Assembly: GCF_004368785.1 (NCBI RefSeq)
Contig: NZ_SODM01000001.1
Location: forward strand, 186,001 to 250,000
Direction of reading: 5' to 3'
DNA from: Flavobacterium sp. 270
Lineage (GTDB): Bacteria; Bacteroidota; Bacteroidia; Flavobacteriales; Flavobacteriaceae
Length of the DNA: 64,000 nt
Below are positions 52,758 to 60,301 of this stretch, piece by piece. Positions within the stretch are counted from its first letter, which is position 1, and the number at the start of each line of letters is the position of its first letter. The notes under the pieces are model-generated. The model made no database searches, had not been told where the DNA came from, and saw nothing but the letters and a program-made list of their open reading frames with translations. The position numbers and the translations under genes were made by a program.

Positions 52758-53657
52758 TCATCTATTGTCACTCATAACTTCAGACTTATTCTGAGCATAT
52801 TCGTAACCTTGTTCCCACCAATCTTTCATCACTTCTTTATTAAAAATCAGCGCATTATCAGTAAGTTTTGTCGGAGTATAATATAAGTTAAGCTTGACAT
52901 TTTTATTGTTTGCCATAAGTTTTCCTATAGCAATGTCATGTTTTTCAACTTGATCTAAGGCAATTCGAAACAAATCAATCATTAGTGAAAATGGGTTTTT
53001 ACCAATAACCATTTTATCCATATTCACCTCAGTTTCAAGTATAATTACATCAATTTCTGTTGCGCCGCGGTTGATGGCTTCGCGAATAGGAACTAAACTT
53101 GAAAATCCTCCATCACCATATTCATAATTATTTTTTTCGACCAAACTCATAAACGGAACATAATTACTGGAAATCCATGACCAATCACAGAATTCCTCAT
53201 AAGTACAATCTTTTACAGATTTATATTCTGATTCATTTTTAGTAAAATTGGTTACGGTAATCACAACATCATTATCCAGTTTCTTTAATTTATTAAAATC
53301 GGATAACGAAAAATTATTCCTAATGTATTTTTTAAGTCCTTTGCTTTCGCCAAAAGTTCTTTTCCCTTTCAAAAACTGGCGCAGTACATTAAAATGATTA
53401 ATGGTTACGATATCTACTCCATCTTTATTTTTAACTACAAAAGGGCAGATATTAAAAATACTGGCCATCGTAACATTGGTGTAAACGGAGTGAATTTTTT
53501 TGATATGCCCTAAAGCCAAATGCGGAATTAGAAGGCTTCCTGTCGAAGTTCCTAAAAATAAACCATATTCATGATTTTTTTCTTCTATTAAATACTGTGC
53601 AACACCACCAGCAAAAGCGCCTTTACTGCCGCCGCCAGAAATAACCAATGCTCTCAT
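52758..53657 (-). CDS. Patatin-like phospholipase
   Basis: Cytosolic or secretion-competent lipid acyl hydrolase; no signal peptide seen. 299 residues: oxyanion loop SGGGSKGAFAGG (residues 7-18), nucleophile elbow GTSTG (36-40, Ser38) and the catalytic Asp in YGDGGFSSLVPI. The Ser-Asp dyad of patatins is complete. Substrate unknown. Its promoter abuts a heptanucleotide tract (53737-53799), so its expression may vary. Confidence 0.93.
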   Translation of the reverse strand: MRALVISGGGSKGAFAGGVAQYLIEEKNHEYGLFLGTSTGSLLIPHLALGHIKKIHSVYTNVTMASIFNICPFVVKNKDGVDIVTINHFNVLRQFLKGKRTFGESKGLKKYIRNNFSLSDFNKLKKLDNDVVITVTNFTKNESEYKSVKDCTYEEFCDWSWISSNYVPFMSLVEKNNYEYGDGGFSSLVPIREAINRGATEIDVIILETEVNMDKMVIGKNPFSLMIDLFRIALDQVEKHDIAIGKLMANNKNVKLNLYYTPTKLTDNALIFNKEVMKDWWEQGYEYAQNKSEVMSDNR

Positions 53658-53731
53658 AAATTTAATCTAGGTATTATTTTTTTGTTTTTGGGGCTGAAAA
53701 GAAAATAGAGTAAAGAAAATAGATAATAGAC

Positions 53732-53739
53732 CAAATCTA
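53732..53739 (-). promoter_or_regulatory. -7 element of the patatin gene, abutting a heptamer tract
   Basis: Reads TAGATTTG on the minus strand (TAnnTTTG). It overlaps the first unit of the CTATATT tract, so the DNA where a -33 element should be is entirely repeat sequence. Confidence 0.5.
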
Positions 53740-53799
53740 TATTCTATATTCTATATTCTATATTCTATATTCTATATTCTATATTCTATATTGTATATT
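53737..53799. repeat. Heptanucleotide tandem repeat, 9 units
   Basis: Eight perfect CTATATT units plus one GTATATT unit, 63 bp, between the patatin start and the M1 peptidase stop. Such tracts change length by slipped-strand mispairing. Confidence 0.92.
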
Positions 53800-53812
53800 G
53801 TAAAATTAAACT

Positions 53813-55876
53813 CTAAACTTCTTTCAACAAACGATTCAATTGAAACTGCTCATCGGGTGTCAAATTAGTCAAAATTCTTTCAAACGATGCACGCATTTCA
53901 GGATTTTTTAATAAAATTCGAATTGTATCTCTTCCGAACTTAGAAAACTGCCACATATGATGCGTTGTCGAACTAGCTAAATTCGTTAGAACCTGATCGT
54001 TTATAATTTTAAAAGCAATTAATTTTTCCAGTGCATTTTGTCGCGTTCCAGCTTCATATTTACTGGAAGAAAAAGCAATCAATTCAGCAATTAAACCTTC
54101 TGGATTATCCGTATAATTTGGAGTTGACAACGCTAAAGAAAGCCATAAAGTACGAAGATTATAATCGTTAAAACCAATCCAGTTTTTTGATTTATTTAAA
54201 TATTCTGTGCGATGATCTGGAAAATTTCTCCACAACCAATATAATGCAACTTCTTGTGTCTGATAGGATTTATCATCCAACAGCGTTTCATATTCCATTC
54301 GAAAATCTTCTGGAATTTTGGTCAGAGTTTCGGCAACGGTTTGACGAACCTGAACATTATTGGTATGCATTGCCAAAAGCAGTAAATCTTTTTTTGCTTC
54401 GTATTTTTCATTTTCTAATTGATCAACAATTGCTTCTTTTGCAGCATAAAAAACATCAGAATTTAAAGTCTTACTAAAGAAATCTTTTTTATCCGCCAAA
54501 GATGTTTTTTTCAATTTATCAACTTCTAATCTAAGCTGAATTGTTTTGTTTTTACTCAACAAAGCATTTGCTGTCGGTGTATCAAAAGCGGTAGATTCTA
54601 ACCATGTTTTCTGGAATTTTTCCAAATCAAAATCAGATACTTTTTTTATTTCGCTAAAAAAATCGGCAGTGTTTACTGTTTGATAAGCGTATTTTTTGAG
54701 GTAGCTTTTTATTGCTTTTTTAAACGCTTTATCGCCGATAGATTCGTGCAAAACAAACAATGTCCAAGCGCCTTTTTCGTAAAAAGTAAGCGAACTTGCT
54801 TTGGCATTTAAAACAGGAATCGTATCTGTTCTTGAAGCAAATTTTATCTGCTGCGCCGTATCATATAATTTGGAATAAAAATAATCATCTCCATAAATAT
54901 CCCGCTCTGCAAGAAGTGCAAAATAAGTTGCAAAACCTTCCTGAAGCCAATGATGTGTACTGCTTTCGGCTGTAATTAAATCACCAAACCAATGGTGAGC
55001 CAATTCGTGAGCGTCTACATTAGTGTAATTTCTATCCGTAAAACCAATTGAATCAACGACATATCGTGTTGCAAAAAGTGTAGATGTTGTATTTTCCATT
55101 CCGGCATACAAAAAGTCACGAACGGGAATTTCTCTGTAAATTTCCCAAGGATATTTAACTCCAATTTCTTTTTCTAAAAAATCAAAAATGCGTTTCGAAT
55201 AACGATATGTTGGTTCAAAACGAGCCAAATCTTTGTTTTCCAGATAATATTCTAACGGAATATTCGATTTTGACTTTAATTCTTTTTTATCATATTTACC
55301 AACGGCAAGCATTAATAAATAAGAACTCATTGGTTTTTCCATTTGATACTGCCAATGAAATAAATCACCAATTTTAGTTTTTTCTTTTAAAATTCCGTTT
55401 GAAACTACTTGATAACCTCTGTCATAAGATATCCCTAAATTAAAAATTACTTTTTCGTTTACGTCATCAAAACTCGGAAACCAATTGCTGGTATATCTTC
55501 CCTGCCCTTGTGTCCAGATTTGCACTTCAGAATTCTCAATATCAACAAAATACAAAGCTTGTTTTGGCTTTACAGAATAATCAAAAGTTAAATGCTTTTT
55601 GCCTTTTCCAAAATTATTAATGATTTGCAATTGCTTGCCTGTGTTTACAAAAACTGCTTCTTTGCCATCAATTTTCACTTTCGTGAATTCCATGTTTTTA
55701 GCATCAATTTTAATCGTATCAATTGGCTGTAATACTTCAAAATCGTAATCTACAGCACCAGAAACTGTTTTTTCTTTAGCGTTTAATGATAATTGTGCAG
55801 AAACAGATTTAAAATCAACAAATTGGGTTTGTTGGGCAAAAGCAAAAGTGGTAATAAAGAGAAGAATATATTTCAT
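53813..55876 (-). CDS. M1 family metallopeptidase (aminopeptidase N-like)
   Basis: 687 residues from the inner ATG, which gives a clean signal peptide MKYILLFITTFAFAQ; an upstream ATG at 55900 adds eight residues. Zinc aminopeptidase: GMEN substrate motif at 259-262, zinc site HELAHHW (290-296) with the distal Glu313 in LQEGFATYF, and a Tyr in the LTFYEKGAWTLFVLHE helix. An N-terminal beta-sandwich precedes, and a C-terminal HEAT-like helical part follows (LVNDQL...). Predicted periplasmic; removes N-terminal residues from peptides. Probably a single-gene transcript with its own -7 element. Confidence 0.94.
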   Translation of the reverse strand: MKYILLFITTFAFAQQTQFVDFKSVSAQLSLNAKEKTVSGAVDYDFEVLQPIDTIKIDAKNMEFTKVKIDGKEAVFVNTGKQLQIINNFGKGKKHLTFDYSVKPKQALYFVDIENSEVQIWTQGQGRYTSNWFPSFDDVNEKVIFNLGISYDRGYQVVSNGILKEKTKIGDLFHWQYQMEKPMSSYLLMLAVGKYDKKELKSKSNIPLEYYLENKDLARFEPTYRYSKRIFDFLEKEIGVKYPWEIYREIPVRDFLYAGMENTTSTLFATRYVVDSIGFTDRNYTNVDAHELAHHWFGDLITAESSTHHWLQEGFATYFALLAERDIYGDDYFYSKLYDTAQQIKFASRTDTIPVLNAKASSLTFYEKGAWTLFVLHESIGDKAFKKAIKSYLKKYAYQTVNTADFFSEIKKVSDFDLEKFQKTWLESTAFDTPTANALLSKNKTIQLRLEVDKLKKTSLADKKDFFSKTLNSDVFYAAKEAIVDQLENEKYEAKKDLLLLAMHTNNVQVRQTVAETLTKIPEDFRMEYETLLDDKSYQTQEVALYWLWRNFPDHRTEYLNKSKNWIGFNDYNLRTLWLSLALSTPNYTDNPEGLIAELIAFSSSKYEAGTRQNALEKLIAFKIINDQVLTNLASSTTHHMWQFSKFGRDTIRILLKNPEMRASFERILTNLTPDEQFQLNRLLKEV

Positions 55877-55936
55877 TATTAATGTTTTGTTTTTTGACAT
55901 CGTTATTAAACGTCATTTTTCGGCGCATAATATCTC

Positions 55937-55944
55937 CAAAGTTA
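55937..55944 (-). promoter_or_regulatory. -7 promoter element of the M1 peptidase gene
   Basis: Reads TAACTTTG on the minus strand (TAnnTTTG). A TTG 15 bp further upstream is close to a -33 element. Divergent from the Dph6-like gene. Confidence 0.45.
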
Positions 55945-56005
55945 CAAAGGTTTGATCAACAAATCGAAGGATTTTTGTATGTTTACTATATAAAAATCTA
56001 AAATT

Positions 56006-56749
56006 GTGTCAACACCAATAAAAGCCTTATTCAACTGGAGCAGTGGCAAAGATTCTGCACTTGCTTTATATAAAATCCTGCAAAATCCTGATTATAAAAT
56101 TGAATGCTTATTGACAAGTGTCAACGAAAAATACCAGCGTATTTCTATGCATGGCGTTCGAGTTCAATTACTTGAAGCACAGGCTAAAAGTTTGGCTTTA
56201 CCTTTAAAAATTATGCAGGTCCCGGAAATGCCAACTATGGAAGTTTATGAAAATGTAATGACAGAAACTTTAAACGAATTAAAAAACGACGGCATTACAC
56301 ATTCTGTTTTTGGTGATATTTTTTTGGAAGATTTGCGAAAATACCGCGAAGATCAATTGACAAAAATTGGCTTTAAAGGTATTTTTCCAATCTGGAAAAT
56401 CCCAACAAAAGAACTAATTCAGGAGTTTATACAATTAGGATTTAAAACCATTGTGGTTTGTGTAAGCGAACGTTATTTAGATAAAAGTTTTGTTGGCCGT
56501 GTTATCGATCAGGATTTTATAAATGATTTACCTGAAAACGTTGATGTATGCGGTGAAAACGGAGAATTTCATACCTTTACTTTTGATGGGCCGATTTTTT
56601 CTGAACCTATTGATTTTGAGATTGGTGAAATTGTTTATCGTAAATATGAAAAACCAAAAACCGATACTTCATCAAATACTGCCTGCGACACAAGCGCCTC
56701 GGATGCTTTTGATTTTGGTTTTTGGTATTGTGATTTGATTGGTAAATAA
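56006..56749 (+). CDS. Dph6-like PP-loop ATPase (diphthine--ammonia ligase family), GTG start
   Basis: 247 residues. The start is GTG at 56006. A PP-loop SSGKDSALALYKIL (12-25) binds ATP in an adenine-nucleotide alpha-hydrolase fold. Other family motifs: RISMHGVRVQLLEAQAKSLALPL, VFGDIFLEDLRKYRE, GIFPIWK, VVCVSERYLDKSFVGR, DVCGENGEFHTFTFDGPIF. In eukaryotes and archaea Dph6 amidates diphthine on EF-2, a modification not known in bacteria; bacterial homologues have an unsettled role. First gene of a tight three-gene operon. Confidence 0.9.
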   Translation: MSTPIKALFNWSSGKDSALALYKILQNPDYKIECLLTSVNEKYQRISMHGVRVQLLEAQAKSLALPLKIMQVPEMPTMEVYENVMTETLNELKNDGITHSVFGDIFLEDLRKYREDQLTKIGFKGIFPIWKIPTKELIQEFIQLGFKTIVVCVSERYLDKSFVGRVIDQDFINDLPENVDVCGENGEFHTFTFDGPIFSEPIDFEIGEIVYRKYEKPKTDTSSNTACDTSASDAFDFGFWYCDLIGK

Positions 56750-56779
56750 AAACTAATAATTAAATAAAATTATTTGATT

Positions 56780-57286
56780 ATGATTGCACAAAAGCAATGT
56801 CTAGAAGTAAAAAAAGTTCTATCTTTCCTTGACGAAATTGGCATTCAAGTTATTGAAAAAGAATTAGAAACAAGTTTTCTGCCAGGTCTGGATTTAGGCC
56901 CAAATTGTATTTATATCGATTTTGAAAAATTATTATATCCTGGAGATATTCTGCATGAAGCCGGACATTTGGCAGTTACCACAAGTTTAAACAGAAGTTT
57001 GGCGGGAACTGGTAAAATTGAAGAAGAATGGCCGACAGCGGGAGAAGAAATGGGTGCAATACTTTGGTCTTTTGCCGTTGCAAAACATTTGAATTTACCT
57101 CTGGAATTTGTATTTCATCCTGATGGTTATAAGAATGAAGCAGATTGGCTGATTTCTAATTTTAGCAGCGAATGTTATATCGGACTGCCTTTTTTGGAAT
57201 GGATTGGACTTACATTATCAAAAGAACGCGCCTTAAAAGAACAAAAAGAAGCATTTCCTGTAATGCAAAAATGGATAAGAGACTAA
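56780..57286 (+). CDS. Uncharacterised protein with HEAGH zincin-like motif
   Basis: 168 residues from the ATG at 56780; the TTG at 56774 is less likely. No signal peptide. A HEAGH motif (59-63) in PGDILHEAGHLAVTTSL is a plausible HExxH zinc site, and EEEWPTAGEEMGAILWSFAVAKHL about 25 residues later could hold the third ligand Glu, the layout of a gluzincin. I do not recognise a family. It follows the Dph6-like gene by 30 bp and precedes the hydroxylase-like gene by 4 bp, so the three are almost certainly one functional unit. Confidence 0.75.
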   Translation: MIAQKQCLEVKKVLSFLDEIGIQVIEKELETSFLPGLDLGPNCIYIDFEKLLYPGDILHEAGHLAVTTSLNRSLAGTGKIEEEWPTAGEEMGAILWSFAVAKHLNLPLEFVFHPDGYKNEADWLISNFSSECYIGLPFLEWIGLTLSKERALKEQKEAFPVMQKWIRD

Positions 57287-57290
57287 TATT

Positions 57291-57980
57291 ATGGATGAAC
57301 TAGTGCGTTATATTAAATTTTCGATTGCTTTTGATACTGATAAACTTAAAAGTGATCTTGCCAAGATAATTAATAAAAACTGGATTGACCATTATAATAC
57401 CAATGGTTACAGCGGCAAATGGACTTCTGTTGCGCTGATGTCTAAAGATGGAAAATCAGATTCTATTTATGCACTTCCTTCCGATGATGATAAAATGATG
57501 GATACTGAAATTTTAGATTCCTGCACTTATTTTAAAGAAGTTTTGGATGGTTTTCTTTTCGAAAAAACTGCTGTAAGATTATTACAATTGGCAGTTGGCG
57601 CCGAAATCAAACCACATTCTGATCATTGTCTGGGGTATGAAGACGGTTCGTTTCGATTGCATATCCCGATAATTACGAATCCCGATGTTGAGTTTATTTT
57701 AGATGATAAGCGTTTGATAATGAATGAAGGCGAATGCTGGTACATCGACGCTAATTTCATACACTCCGTTGCTAATAGAGGAAAACAGGACCGAATACAT
57801 CTTGTTATTGATGGTATTAGAAATGATTGGAGCGATGCCTTATTTTTTAAAGAAGCTGCCGAAAATCGGTTTTTAAAACCAAAAGCAAAAATGAGCGAAG
57901 AACAGAAAGAATTAATGATTGCCGAACTTAAACGTATGGATACAACTGTAGCTCAGGAAATTCTTAAAAATTTAGAATAA
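57291..57980 (+). CDS. Aspartyl/asparaginyl beta-hydroxylase-like dioxygenase
   Basis: 229 residues, cytosolic. The iron-binding triad of 2-oxoglutarate dioxygenases is visible as HSDH (His109, Asp111) in EIKPHSDHCLGYEDGSFRLHIPI and His158 in DANFIHSVANRGKQDRIHLVIDG, with Arg168 as likely 2-oxoglutarate anchor. It resembles the Asp_Arg_Hydrox family, which hydroxylates Asp/Asn residues in proteins or small molecules. Part of the operon with a Dph6-like ATPase and a HEAGH protein; together they could modify a peptide or protein, but no target is identified. Confidence 0.88.
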   Translation: MDELVRYIKFSIAFDTDKLKSDLAKIINKNWIDHYNTNGYSGKWTSVALMSKDGKSDSIYALPSDDDKMMDTEILDSCTYFKEVLDGFLFEKTAVRLLQLAVGAEIKPHSDHCLGYEDGSFRLHIPIITNPDVEFILDDKRLIMNEGECWYIDANFIHSVANRGKQDRIHLVIDGIRNDWSDALFFKEAAENRFLKPKAKMSEEQKELMIAELKRMDTTVAQEILKNLE

Positions 57981-57984
57981 ATAT

Positions 57985-58527
57985 TTATTCTTCGTACATT
58001 TTCAATAAATTGGTTACCGTATTCCAGTTTCTAATTGTGGCAGAAACGTTTAATTTTTTCTCAATATATTTTCCTTCCAATCTTGTTTTTCCTGCCCCTA
58101 CAGCGTATTTAATAAAAATCCTGTTTCCGTCAATAGTGGCTTCATCTGGCTTAACCTGACTGATTTTTAGATCGTTTATACTTTCGCTTTTTAAAGCTAT
58201 AGAAATAAAAGCTACATACAACTTTTTGGTATCAATATCTTTTTCTTTTAAATAAGGATTATTTTTAAAACACAATTCCAAGTCTTCTTTTGTAATGACA
58301 ATTACAGGAACTTCATGACCAAAAACTTTAAAAATTTCCTGTTTGATCATAAATCCTACTTTTGATGCGCTTTCTTCTTCAGTATCAACAAACACATTTC
58401 CAGACTGCAGATAAGTTCTAACGTTTGTAAAACCAATATTTTCCAGCATTGTTTTTAATGCTTCCATTTTCATCATATTGTGTCCAGAAACGTTGATGCC
58501 GCGTAAAAGTGCTAAATGTGTTGTCAT
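57985..58527 (-). CDS. DUF1697 family protein
   Basis: 180 residues, cytosolic. Typical DUF1697 features: HLALLRGINVSGHNMMKMEALKTMLENIGFTNVRTYLQSGNVF at the N-terminus, then LCFKNNPYLKEKD and the C-terminal KYAVGAGKTRLEGKYIEKKLNVSATIRNWNTVTNLLKM. The family is of unknown function, with structural resemblance to small RNA/DNA-binding folds. Convergent with the operon ending at 57980, stop codons 4 bp apart. It has a complete promoter upstream. Confidence 0.93.
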   Translation of the reverse strand: MTTHLALLRGINVSGHNMMKMEALKTMLENIGFTNVRTYLQSGNVFVDTEEESASKVGFMIKQEIFKVFGHEVPVIVITKEDLELCFKNNPYLKEKDIDTKKLYVAFISIALKSESINDLKISQVKPDEATIDGNRIFIKYAVGAGKTRLEGKYIEKKLNVSATIRNWNTVTNLLKMYEE

Positions 58528-58543
58528 TTTTAAAAATTTTATT

Positions 58544-58575
58544 CAAAGATATTATTTTCTAAATTAACGTTTCAA
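58544..58575 (-). promoter_or_regulatory. Complete promoter of the DUF1697 gene
   Basis: On the minus strand: TTG (58575-58573), 21-bp spacer, TATCTTTG (58551-58544). The leader is about 12 nt. Confidence 0.6.
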
Positions 58576-58598
58576 AAATAAATTTCTATTAAAAATAA

Positions 58599-58629
58599 AA
58601 AACTCTGCCTTCAATTCAAGACAGAGTTT
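58599..58629 (-). terminator. Terminator of the phosphatidylserine decarboxylase family gene
   Basis: AAACTCTG(C)CTT pairs with AAG(A)CAGAGTTT with one mismatch, then a T-run on the minus strand, about 26 bp after the stop codon. Confidence 0.7.
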
Positions 58630-58654
58630 AATAGTGGAACTGCAATTAATAAAT

Positions 58655-59935
58655 TTACAATACCGTCGCAATTTTAGATTTTAAAGGAATATTACTAGAA
58701 TTAAGTCCAGGTTTTTGCCCGTGCATATCAAATTCAAGTTTTACTTGTGGTCCAAAAAACAAACAATGTGTAGAACCTCCAAAGTGGAACATTCCCAATT
58801 GATCGCCTTTTTTTACGTGCTGACCTTCGTAAACCGTAATATCACAAGACGAAACTTCTGCCATTCCAACTGGCATAAAGCACATTAAACCAATTTTCGG
58901 ATTATCTGCCTGAATGTAAATAATCGCTCTCGCCGCCAATTCGGTAATGTATCCTTGTGAATCGTTTGGTCCCGCATCATCATAACCTTCAGAAATGGCT
59001 TCTGCATAATATGTTCCATCAACCGTATAAGCTTTTACAATGGTGCCGCTTATCGGGCTGTGCCAGCGGTGATAACTCAAAGCGCTCAAAAAGGCCTGAT
59101 AAATCGTACCGCCAACAAATTTTTCAGTAAAAGGATCTCCAGCCATCATGTGTTCCAGAGAATAAGGCTGTGCTTTTATCCAAAATCGATCTCTAAGCTG
59201 TACATTTTTTGCAATTCTGTATGGAGCAGATTCGCAGGCATTTGTAATTACATTGTCATCGTTTGGACTTGCCAGCGGACGTTGCCCTGGTCTAAATTCG
59301 CGTGTGAAAAAGTTATCCCAAGAAGTAAAACCGTGATATTCCTGATCTGGCTGACAAATAAATTCGGTATCAAAATTAGGCATTGCTTTCATGGCATCTC
59401 TTCCTAACCAGCCACTTTTTGGATCTTTGTTTAAAACAGCGCGCGAATCTGCAGATTTAAGAAAAATTGCCCATTCGTTTAGCATCTTTTTTAATTGTTT
59501 ATTTACTTTTTCGCTAAGAAAAGCAGCATAACCGGCTTCGGTTCCCATTGACCAATCTAAAATGGCATTTATCGGAAAACCAACAACTCCAGTGGTATTA
59601 AATTCAGGCGCATGAGTCATTATCGTATTGAATAACTGCAGCATATGATGATAATCACGAACCTGTCTGTGTCCGCTTGGGTCTTTTCTGTATTTCTTCG
59701 GCACTTGACTAAACATCAGATTAAAATACATAAAAGCCTCAGGATCATTTTCGATAAAAGCTTTCAGGTCTTCAATAACCGGCAGTAAAGCCATTTGTTT
59801 TTTATCTGTCACTTCAATCAAATTATTCATCCAGTCTTGAAGGATTTTTTGATCAGAAGGCAGCCAGCTTCCAACTCTAAATGGAGTTTCAATTCCATTA
59901 TTTTCAACTGTTTCGGTAAATTGGGTTGTTTCCAT
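58655..59935 (-). CDS. Phosphatidylserine decarboxylase family protein with N-terminal extension
   Basis: 426 residues. Residues 1-200 form the extra N-terminal domain found in the long decarboxylase-associated group (HRQVRDYHHMLQLFNTIMTHAPEFNTTGVVGFPIN). The C-terminal half is the decarboxylase: SWDNFFTREFRPGQRPLA, SALSYHRWHSPISGTI with the catalytic-pocket His, MAEVSSCDITVYEGQHVKKGDQLGMFHFGGSTHCLFF. The self-cleavage site of canonical enzymes (LGST) appears here as FGGST (385-389), keeping the Gly-Ser bond (387-388) that yields the pyruvoyl group. Likely makes phosphatidylethanolamine or acts on a related aminophospholipid or amino acid; no signal peptide. Confidence 0.9.
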   Translation of the reverse strand: METTQFTETVENNGIETPFRVGSWLPSDQKILQDWMNNLIEVTDKKQMALLPVIEDLKAFIENDPEAFMYFNLMFSQVPKKYRKDPSGHRQVRDYHHMLQLFNTIMTHAPEFNTTGVVGFPINAILDWSMGTEAGYAAFLSEKVNKQLKKMLNEWAIFLKSADSRAVLNKDPKSGWLGRDAMKAMPNFDTEFICQPDQEYHGFTSWDNFFTREFRPGQRPLASPNDDNVITNACESAPYRIAKNVQLRDRFWIKAQPYSLEHMMAGDPFTEKFVGGTIYQAFLSALSYHRWHSPISGTIVKAYTVDGTYYAEAISEGYDDAGPNDSQGYITELAARAIIYIQADNPKIGLMCFMPVGMAEVSSCDITVYEGQHVKKGDQLGMFHFGGSTHCLFFGPQVKLEFDMHGQKPGLNSSNIPLKSKIATVL

Positions 59936-60301
59936 AATTAAAGATTTAATGTTAGATTTAAAATGTTTTGAGTTTTTTGGGGCAAAAAGAGGTTTATTTT
60001 TTTTTAGCTAAAATCTTATAAAAACAAAGATACAAGTGATCAAAATTATAAGGAAATTTTTACAGTTAAATTTTTAAAAATCAGGTATTTATACCTGCCA
60101 AAAACAATAATGAACACAAAAAAACATTCAAATTATTTTCATTTTAAAAACAAAAAAACGCACTAATACTCTAAAAATATTACATTTTAAAAATTACCAG
60201 CAAAGAGTTATCTTCGCAATCCAAATAATCGATTTCAATAGCAATAGCAATATCAATTTCAAAAATCAACAATCTAAAATCTAAAATCTAAAATTCAAAA
60301 A
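59936..60301. other. 366-bp AT-rich intergenic region
   Basis: A divergent region between the decarboxylase gene and recG. It contains a candidate -7 for the decarboxylase (60025-60032, TATCTTTG on the minus strand) and, just before recG, three tandem CTAAAAT heptamers (60274-60294). No gene or RNA seen. Confidence 0.5.

Noticed and set aside
53737..53799. CRISPR or coding repeat
   Set aside because: A simple 7-bp microsatellite without spacers and outside any gene.
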